Assembly: GCA_964479045.1 (NCBI GenBank)
Contig: CAYZJI010000004.1
Span: forward strand, 62,001 to 126,000
Direction of reading: 5' to 3'
Origin: 2-02-FULL-47-50 sp964479045
GTDB taxonomy: Bacteria; Pseudomonadota; Gammaproteobacteria; Eutrophobiales; Eutrophobiaceae
DNA: 64,000 bases
The notes under the pieces: generated by a model
The model's database searches: none
What the model saw: only the letters and a program-made list of their open reading frames with translations
Told to the model about the DNA's origin: nothing
Translations under genes and position numbers: made by a program
In this document: piece by piece, positions 58,312-64,000 of the stretch
How the letters are laid out: the number at the start of each line of letters is the position of its first letter
How positions within the stretch are numbered: the stretch's first letter is position 1

Positions 58312-59019
58312 ATGGGACTGAGCGTACAACAACGGTATTACCTGCAGACCCTGGGCATAGCGGTTTATGTGCCGAAGGACAGCATAGAAACTGTTGAGAT
58401 ACCGGATCCTGTGGCTAGGGAACAAATGTCACCTGCTGCCGTAGTACATCAGTTTGATCAGAACATCTGGGAAGATTTGCAGCAGCAGGTCAAGGCCTGC
58501 GTGAAATGTGATCTTCACAAGACCCGCACGCAGACCGTGTTTGGTGTAGGTAATGTGCAGGCAGACTGGTTGATCATCGGTGAAGCGCCGGGTCAGGATG
58601 AAGATCTGCAGGGCGAACCCTTTGTTGGGCGCGCTGGAAAATTGCTGAATTCGATGTTACGGGCAATAGGCTTGCAGCGGGAACAGGTCTACATCGCCAA
58701 TATTATGAAATGCCGTCCACCAAATAATCGCGATCCACGGCCGGAAGAAGTGGCCTGTTGTGAGGGGTATCTGCAACAACAGATTAAAATGATCAAACCG
58801 AAGATCATTCTTGCGGTAGGCCGTATTGCTGCACATAATCTGTTAAAGGTCGATACGCCGATTGGACAAATGCGCGGCAAGCGTTATGAATACCCGCACG
58901 GAAATGTTCCGGTGGTATTGACGTATCATCCGGCTTATCTGTTACGTTCGCCGAAAGAAAAACGCAAGGCCTGGCAGGATCTGCAATACGCCAAGAAGAT
59001 TTATCAGGAAATATCATGA
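58312..59019 (+). CDS. Type 4 (4Fe-4S) uracil-DNA glycosylase
   Basis: A 235-residue base-excision repair enzyme. After an unusual 60-residue N-terminal extension, the core has the cluster ligands CVKCDLHKTR, MKCRPPNNRDP and ACCEGYL, motif A GEAPGQDEDLQGEPFVGRAG and motif B HPAYLLR. This fits family 4 UDG, which removes uracil from DNA. It is encoded 18 bases after leuA and overlaps rimI by four bases. Confidence 0.93.
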   Translation: MGLSVQQRYYLQTLGIAVYVPKDSIETVEIPDPVAREQMSPAAVVHQFDQNIWEDLQQQVKACVKCDLHKTRTQTVFGVGNVQADWLIIGEAPGQDEDLQGEPFVGRAGKLLNSMLRAIGLQREQVYIANIMKCRPPNNRDPRPEEVACCEGYLQQQIKMIKPKIILAVGRIAAHNLLKVDTPIGQMRGKRYEYPHGNVPVVLTYHPAYLLRSPKEKRKAWQDLQYAKKIYQEIS

Positions 59020-59483
59020 GTGCCGTCCTCAAACAGGCCAAACCGGTATTCCGCCCGATGAACGAAAAGGATCTGACGGTAATACTTGATATAGAAAATT
59101 CAGCCTATACACATCCATGGTCGCCTGGTATTTTTCAGGACTGCCTGCGTGTGGGTTACAACTGCCAGGTCCTGGAACTGAATGGTGAGATTATAGGGTA
59201 TTGTGTGATGTCGGTCGGTGCCAGTGAGTGCCACATCCTGAATTTGTGCATCATGCCGGACATGCAGAACAAGGGCTATGGCGCCTTGTTACTTGATCAC
59301 ATGCTGGAGCTGGCGCAGGAACATCATGCCACCACGGCATTTCTGGAAGTGCGGCCTTCCAATTTCAGTGCCATACAACTTTATCAAGGTGCCGGATTCA
59401 ATGAAGTCGGCATGCGTCGCAATTACTATCCGGCCATCATTGGACGGGAAGATGCCATCATTCTGGCGAGGACTCTGTCATAG
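59016..59483 (+). CDS. rimI: Ribosomal protein S18-alanine N-acetyltransferase
   Basis: A 155-residue GNAT enzyme acetylating the N-terminal Ala of ribosomal protein S18. Family signatures are YTHPWSPGIFQDCL, HILNLCIMPDMQNKGYGALLLDHMLE (the acetyl-CoA loop reads QNKGYG), and ATTAFLEVRPSNFSAIQLYQGAGF, with NYYP...EDAIILAR at the end. The ATG overlaps the stop of the uracil-DNA glycosylase gene. tsaB, its common neighbour, is not here. Confidence 0.94.
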   Translation: MSAVLKQAKPVFRPMNEKDLTVILDIENSAYTHPWSPGIFQDCLRVGYNCQVLELNGEIIGYCVMSVGASECHILNLCIMPDMQNKGYGALLLDHMLELAQEHHATTAFLEVRPSNFSAIQLYQGAGFNEVGMRRNYYPAIIGREDAIILARTLS

Positions 59484-59488
59484 ATTCT

Positions 59489-59581
59489 TGTCATTTCGAC
59501 CGAAGGGAGAAATCTGCTTGATAAATATATAGATTTCTCGCAAGCTCCCTCGCCATGCTCGGGACAGGGCTCGAAATGACA
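59489..59581. repeat. Dispersed palindromic repeat, copy B
   Basis: TGTCATTTCGA (59489-59499) and the inverse TCGAAATGACA (59571-59581) flank an inner GAGAAATC / GATTTCTC pair, the same plan as the repeat at 41262-41332. This copy carries an extra segment of about 28 bases in its right arm. It fills nearly all of the rimI-cysM gap. Confidence 0.9.
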
Positions 59582-59600
59582 ACAAACAATAAAATCCGAA

Positions 59601-60500
59601 ATGAATATCCATATTCCCACAATTGAAGCCTGTGTCGGCAACACGGCGCTGGTGAGATTGCAGCGCATACCCGGTAATACCAGCAATCTGATTCTTGCCA
59701 AACTCGAAGGGGACAATCCGGCGGGTTCAGTGAAGGATCGCCCGGCCATGAGCATGATCAAGCGCGCACAGGAGCGCGGTGAAATCAAACCGGGTGATAC
59801 ATTGATTGAAGCAACCAGCGGTAACACCGGCATTGCACTCGCCATGGCGGCGGCCATTTACGGTTATAGAATGGTGCTAATCATGCCGGAGCATATGAGC
59901 ATGGAACGGCGTGCAGCTATGTATGCTTTTGGCGCCGAGATTATTCTGGTCAGCAAGGAGACTGGCATGGAAGGTGCCCGCGATCTGGCTGAACAAATGC
60001 AGCGTGAAGGCAAGGGCCGGGTACTCGATCAGTTTGCCAATCCGGATAACCCGCGTGCGCATTATGAAGGCACCGGACCGGAAATCTGGCATGACACTCA
60101 AGGCCGGATCACACATTTTGTGAGCGCGATGGGTACGACCGGCACCATCATGGGTGTTTCGCGTTTTCTGAAAGAGAAAAATCCGGCCATACAAATCGTG
60201 GGTGTGCAACCGGCCGGAGAAGAAAATATACCCGGTATCCGCCGCTGGCCGGAAGCCTATCTACCGAAAATTTATGATCGCAGTCAGGTCGATCAGGTGA
60301 TTGATGTCACTCCGAAAGATGCCGAGGACATGACGCGACGCCTCGCCGCAGAAGAGGGCATTTTTGCAGGGATATCGTCCGGCGGTGCCATCTGGTCAGC
60401 CCTGAAACTGTCTGACACTGTGCAGAATGCTGTGATTGTCACCATCATTTGTGATCGGGGTGATCGTTATCTTTCCACCGGAATTTTCGACAAGAAGTAA
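59601..60500 (+). CDS. cysM: Cysteine synthase B
   Basis: A 299-residue PLP enzyme forming cysteine (or S-sulfocysteine) from O-acetylserine. The Schiff-base Lys is in NPAGSVKDRPAMSM, the substrate loop in ATSGNTGIALAMAAA and the phosphate loop in MGTTGTIMG. The CysM-type features are the Arg-Pro after the Lys (KDRPA) and the length near 300. Followed six bases later by the exonuclease gene. Confidence 0.95.
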   Translation: MNIHIPTIEACVGNTALVRLQRIPGNTSNLILAKLEGDNPAGSVKDRPAMSMIKRAQERGEIKPGDTLIEATSGNTGIALAMAAAIYGYRMVLIMPEHMSMERRAAMYAFGAEIILVSKETGMEGARDLAEQMQREGKGRVLDQFANPDNPRAHYEGTGPEIWHDTQGRITHFVSAMGTTGTIMGVSRFLKEKNPAIQIVGVQPAGEENIPGIRRWPEAYLPKIYDRSQVDQVIDVTPKDAEDMTRRLAAEEGIFAGISSGGAIWSALKLSDTVQNAVIVTIICDRGDRYLSTGIFDKK

Positions 60501-60506
60501 CTCAAC

Positions 60507-61280
60507 ATGAATATTCTGGTTTTTGATATTGAAACCATACCCGACATTGAAACCGGGCGGCGTTTGTATGATCTGGATGGATTGAGCGACAAGGAAACCG
60601 CCGAGGTCATGTATACCCAGCGCCGGCAGCAGACCGGCAACAGTGAATTCCTGCGCCATCACCTGCACAAGGTCATCGTGATTTCTGCAGTATTACGCAC
60701 CAGCGACAAACTCAGTGTCTGGTCGCTGGGCGATGCAAACTCTACCGAAGCGGACATCGTACGGCGTTTCTTTGAAGGCATCGATCGTTATACGCCGATG
60801 CTGGTGTCATGGAACGGCCGTGGATTTGATTTACCGGTGCTGCATTATCGCGCATTGTTGCATGGTATTTCTGCGCCGAGATACTGGGAGACTGGAGGAG
60901 AGGAGCAGAGCTTCAAATGGAACAACTACATCAGCCGCTATCATGAGCGGCATACGGATCTCATGGACATACTGGCCGGATATGATCCACGGGCATTTGC
61001 ACCCTTGACCGAGATTGCCAGCATGTGCGGCTTCCCCGGCAAGATGGGGATGAGTGGTGACAAGGTCTGGGACGCGTATCTGGATGGAAATATCGAATCC
61101 GTGCGCAATTATTGCGAAACGGACGTATTGAATACCTATCTGGTATTCATGCGCTATGAACTCATGCGCGGCCGCAAAACCCGCGAAGGTTATGAAACGG
61201 AATGCCGGAAACTGCGGGAGCTGTTGCAGTCTGAAAACAAGGCTCATCTCAACGAGTTCTTGAATGCATGGAGGGAGTGA
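60507..61280 (+). CDS. DEDDy 3'-5' exonuclease related to the PolB exonuclease domain
   Basis: A 257-residue RNase H-fold protein of the PF10108 family. Exo I is VFDIETIPD (Asp-Glu pair), Exo II is VSWNGRGFDLPVLHYR, and Exo III is RNYCETDVLNTY, where Tyr and Asp lie four residues apart as in DEDDy enzymes. It lacks a polymerase domain. Role unknown, likely nucleic-acid repair or turnover. A six-unit heptamer repeat follows the gene. Confidence 0.9.
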   Translation: MNILVFDIETIPDIETGRRLYDLDGLSDKETAEVMYTQRRQQTGNSEFLRHHLHKVIVISAVLRTSDKLSVWSLGDANSTEADIVRRFFEGIDRYTPMLVSWNGRGFDLPVLHYRALLHGISAPRYWETGGEEQSFKWNNYISRYHERHTDLMDILAGYDPRAFAPLTEIASMCGFPGKMGMSGDKVWDAYLDGNIESVRNYCETDVLNTYLVFMRYELMRGRKTREGYETECRKLRELLQSENKAHLNEFLNAWRE

Positions 61281-61323
61281 TGGATAAAAGTAGTTTGCTA
61301 TATATTTGATACACCATAATTCT

Positions 61324-61365
61324 TTGCCAATTGCCAATTGCCAATTGCCAATCACCAATCACCAG
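61324..61365 (+). repeat. Six heptanucleotide tandem repeats upstream of rlmD
   Basis: Four exact copies of TTGCCAA (61324-61351) followed by TCACCAA and TCACCAG (61352-61365), immediately before the rlmD start. The last two units are the inverse complement of the GTGATTG units at 43124-43137. Confidence 0.92.
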
Positions 61366-61368
61366 CCC

Positions 61369-62694
61369 ATGTCCCGCCGCCGCAAACGGCCTCCGGCCGA
61401 TCCCATAATCGTTACGATTGAATCACTTTCACACGAAGGCCGGGGGGTAACTCATGTCAATGGCAAAACCATGTTTGTGGATGAAGGCTTGCCAGGTGAA
61501 GAACTGAAAGTCCGCATCAGCCGGCAACACTCACGTTACAGTGAGGCCGTAATACTGGAAATCCTGAAACCTTCGCCTGATCGTATTGCACCGGAATGCG
61601 CACATTACGCTATTTGCGGCGGTTGCAGTTTCCAGCATGTGCGTTCTGAGTACCAAATCCATCACAAGCAGCGTGTATTACTCGAACAGTTGCAGCATAT
61701 CGGACAGGTACAACCGGAAAATGTGCTGCCGCCACTGACGGGCCCGGTCTGGGGTTATCGCCGCCGCGCGCGTCTCGGTGTGAAACATGTCGAGAAAAAA
61801 CAGAAAGTACTGGTGGGATTCCGCGAGAAAAATTCACCGTATATTGCTGATATCAATCGTTGCGTGGTGTTACACCCGGCCGTAGGTAATATCATTGAGC
61901 AATTGCAGCAGCTGATTACCGGTCTGTCCATCCACCGCCAGTTGCCACAGATTGAAGTCGCCGTGGCCGATAACCTCACTGCGCTGGTGTTCAGGCATCT
62001 GGTGCCATTGGATGAAAAGGATATTGCTGCGTTGAAACAGTTTGAAAGCGCACAGCAGGTGGTTATTTATTTACAATCCGGCGGCATCGATACGATTACG
62101 CCATTGAGTCCTGAACGAACGGCGCCACTGGTCTATGCACTGTCTGATTTCGGCATTACGTTTGAATTTCTGCCCTCAGATTTTATCCAGATCAATCAGG
62201 ACATCAATCGTGTTATGGTCAATCAGGCATTGAAGTTGCTGGAAGCAGGCCAGAGGCACACCGTGCTGGATCTGTTCTGCGGCCTGGGAAATTTTTCCCT
62301 GCCATTAGCAAAACAGGCCGGTCAGGTTACTGGTGTGGAGGGAGATGCGGGGCTCATTGCCCGCGCACGGGAGAATGCCTTGCGTAATGGTATAGCGAAT
62401 ATTACATTTCACACCGCCAATCTCGCTCAAGCGGATTTGCAGGCGGAATTTCTGAACCATGACTATGATCGTGTTTTGCTGGATCCGCCGCGTGCCGGGG
62501 CCATCGAAATTATTCAACTCATGAAGTTCAAAAATACTGAACGTATTGTTTATGTTTCCTGTAATCCGGCGACCCTGGCTCGGGATGCGGGAATTCTGGT
62601 GCGTGACAAAGGATTTCATCTGCAGCAGGCCGGGGTGATGGATATGTTCCCGCATACCAGTCATGTTGAATCGATCGCGTTGTTTGTCCGGTGA
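61369..62694 (+). CDS. rlmD: 23S rRNA (uracil-1939-C5)-methyltransferase RlmD
   Basis: A 441-residue TrmA/RlmD-family enzyme. An N-terminal TRAM domain (about 10-70, IESLSHEGRGVTHVNGKTMFVDEGLPGE) is followed by the 4Fe-4S ligands CAHYAICGGC. The SAM domain has LDLFCGLGNFSLPLA, and the catalytic Cys lies in YVSCNPATLARD. The ATG at 61369 lies four bases after the tandem repeat and has no evident ribosome-binding site. A TTG at 61306 in frame would put the repeat inside the protein; I consider that less likely. Confidence 0.94.
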   Translation: MSRRRKRPPADPIIVTIESLSHEGRGVTHVNGKTMFVDEGLPGEELKVRISRQHSRYSEAVILEILKPSPDRIAPECAHYAICGGCSFQHVRSEYQIHHKQRVLLEQLQHIGQVQPENVLPPLTGPVWGYRRRARLGVKHVEKKQKVLVGFREKNSPYIADINRCVVLHPAVGNIIEQLQQLITGLSIHRQLPQIEVAVADNLTALVFRHLVPLDEKDIAALKQFESAQQVVIYLQSGGIDTITPLSPERTAPLVYALSDFGITFEFLPSDFIQINQDINRVMVNQALKLLEAGQRHTVLDLFCGLGNFSLPLAKQAGQVTGVEGDAGLIARARENALRNGIANITFHTANLAQADLQAEFLNHDYDRVLLDPPRAGAIEIIQLMKFKNTERIVYVSCNPATLARDAGILVRDKGFHLQQAGVMDMFPHTSHVESIALFVR

Positions 62695-64000
62695 AGCGAT
62701 TTTATTTTCAAATGTTGTTGCGCCGTCGTCTGCTTGAATTAATACTGGTTATTTCCGCAGTATGGATGTCGGCCTGTGGCAGAGAGAACAGTGATGCCAT
62801 CCGTTTTGGCCTCAGTACAGCACCGGTCACGCTGGATCCCCGTTATGCCACTGATGCTGTATCGCAACGTATCAACCGGCTGATCTATCAACGGCTGGTG
62901 GATTTTGATGAGCATTACCAGATGGTGCCGGCATTGGCGGACTGGGAAATACTCGCCGCTGATCATTATCGCTTCAGATTGAATACACCAGTCCGGCAGT
63001 TTCATGATGGAAGCAGGCTCACTGCAGCGGATGTCAAGGCAACCTACGACAATATTCTCGATCCTGACACGGTTTCCCCCCATCGTGCGACGCTGATGAA
63101 CATCCGCAACATAGAAATCATCGATGACAATATTGTCGATTTCCATTTGCGCAACCCTGACCCGTTATTTCCCGGGCGGCTGGCCATCGGGATTATGCCC
63201 GCGAAATTAATCAGCACTGGCCATGCGTTCAACCAGTTACCTGTCGGCAGTGGAAAGGCAAGGTTCACAAGGTGGCCCCAGGAAGATTATCTGGTCTTGC
63301 AAAGAATCGATGATGGACAAATGCTGGAGTTCCTGACAGTGAAGGACTCCACGGTACGTGTATTAAAACTTCTCAATAATGAAATTGATCTGATCCAGAA
63401 TGATCTGCCGTTTGAAATGCTGGACTGGTTACGCAACAAACCGGAAATTGTGATTGAAACTGCGAAAGGCAGTACCTTTACCTATCTCGGCTTCAACCTC
63501 AAAGATCCGGATTTGCAACGTCCCGAAATACGGCAGGCTATTGCTTATGCACTGGATCGGGAATCCATTATCCATTTTGTTCTGGGTGGGGCGGCAAGAA
63601 AAGCTGGTGCATTGCTGCCGCCGGATCACTGGGCCGGTCATCCGGAGTTGTCCGGTTATGATTATGATCCGGAAATGGCGCGCCGGTTACTGCAGCAGGC
63701 TGGATATGATAAAACGCGGCCCTTGCGGATGACCTACAAGACTTCCAACAATCCCCTGCGCGTACGTCTCGCCACAGTCATACAATATCAATTAAAGCAG
63801 ATCGGTATGGAAGTGCAGGTGCAAAGTTATGATTGGGGCACATTTTATGGCGATATCAAATCCGGACGTTTCCAGATGTTCAGTCTGTCCTGGGTGGGGT
63901 TGAACCTGCCGGACATTTTTCATTACGTTTTTCACAGTACATCGATTCCGCCTGCCGGTGCTAACCGTGGATATTTTAATGACCCCATCGCGGATGAACT
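62691..64000 (+). CDS. ABC transporter substrate-binding lipoprotein, family 5 (3' truncated)
   Basis: An open frame to the window end, 436 codons seen. A signal peptide ends in a lipobox (WMSACGREN, Cys32 from the GTG start), so the protein is anchored in the membrane. The sequence is typical of peptide/nickel/opine binding proteins: FGLSTAPVTLDPRYATDAVS, RFRLNTPVRQFHDGSRLTAADV, IRQAIAYALDRESIIHFV and PDHWAGHPELSGYDYDPEMARRLL. The GTG start overlaps the rlmD stop (GTGA); an ATG at 62712 is an alternative. Permease genes would be expected further downstream. Confidence 0.9.
   Translation, partial: MKRFYFQMLLRRRLLELILVISAVWMSACGRENSDAIRFGLSTAPVTLDPRYATDAVSQRINRLIYQRLVDFDEHYQMVPALADWEILAADHYRFRLNTPVRQFHDGSRLTAADVKATYDNILDPDTVSPHRATLMNIRNIEIIDDNIVDFHLRNPDPLFPGRLAIGIMPAKLISTGHAFNQLPVGSGKARFTRWPQEDYLVLQRIDDGQMLEFLTVKDSTVRVLKLLNNEIDLIQNDLPFEMLDWLRNKPEIVIETAKGSTFTYLGFNLKDPDLQRPEIRQAIAYALDRESIIHFVLGGAARKAGALLPPDHWAGHPELSGYDYDPEMARRLLQQAGYDKTRPLRMTYKTSNNPLRVRLATVIQYQLKQIGMEVQVQSYDWGTFYGDIKSGRFQMFSLSWVGLNLPDIFHYVFHSTSIPPAGANRGYFNDPIADE

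Noticed and set aside
61324..61365. Possible CRISPR array
   Set aside because: Units are seven bases, directly adjacent and without spacers; there are no cas genes in the window.

Overview
The window is a densely coded chromosomal segment of a gammaproteobacterium with roughly balanced base composition. The placement rests on gene order and family type. The signs are yacG-zapD-coaE-pilD-pilC-pilB, clpB-pgeF-rluD divergent from bamD, pilSR ahead of type IV pilin genes, suhB divergent from trmJ, and purM divergent from a DUF2066 gene followed by an AI-2E permease and hda. I saw no rRNA, tRNA, CRISPR array, transposase or prophage. I cannot name the genus.

Layout. 1-4.6 kb: end of argJ, a Nudix/ThiE fusion, then (minus strand) yacG, zapD, coaE and pilD. 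4.7-7.7 kb: pilC and pilB. 7.9-13 kb: clpB with a heat-shock type promoter, pgeF, rluD, and divergent bamD. 13-20 kb (minus): nadE, a 994-residue membrane protein with a spermidine-synthase-like domain, sucD and sucC. 20-25 kb: a small PP0621-type protein, pilS, pilR and two tandem pilin genes, each behind its own excellent sigma-54 promoter. 25-34.4 kb: two paralogous GT-C/TPR membrane proteins, a polyprenol-phosphate glycosyltransferase, two methyltransferases, a GT4 glycosyltransferase, a sulfotransferase and a flippase-like membrane protein. 34.4-38.2 kb (minus): a methyltransferase, a DegT aminotransferase, dTDP-glucose 4,6-dehydratase and suhB. 38-47 kb: housekeeping (trmJ, purM, DUF2066, permease, hda, wrbA, arsC, yihY) and a PilZ-like protein. 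47-50 kb: acyP, an AT-rich HNH endonuclease gene, an isochorismatase-like hydrolase and a membrane-anchored protein with calcium-loop-like motifs. 50-58 kb: proS, a run of five hairpins, then ilvB-ilvH-ilvC-pssA-leuA. 58-64 kb: type 4 uracil-DNA glycosylase, rimI, cysM, a DEDDy exonuclease, rlmD and a truncated solute-binding lipoprotein gene.

How the parts work together. The window carries type IV pilus assembly genes (pilB, pilC, pilD), the PilS/PilR switch and two PilR/sigma-54-type pilin genes. Directly downstream lie two GT-C-like membrane proteins and a lipid-phosphate-sugar synthase. That is a plausible pilin or surface-protein glycosylation unit, embedded in a larger surface-glycan cluster that can make a dTDP-4-keto-6-deoxysugar and probably an amino sugar. 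The branched-chain amino acid block (ilvBHC, leuA) is preceded by what looks like regulation through leader peptides. Ahead of leuA is a 26-codon ORF with four consecutive Leu codons that can pair with the leuA ribosome-binding region. Ahead of ilvB is a more tentative Ile/Val/Leu-rich leader ORF.

Most unusual features: the leuA leader with possible translational attenuation, the pilin-linked GT-C/TPR pair, the five-hairpin array upstream of proS, and heptanucleotide tandem repeats in three intergenic spots, one of which runs into the ends of two convergent genes.
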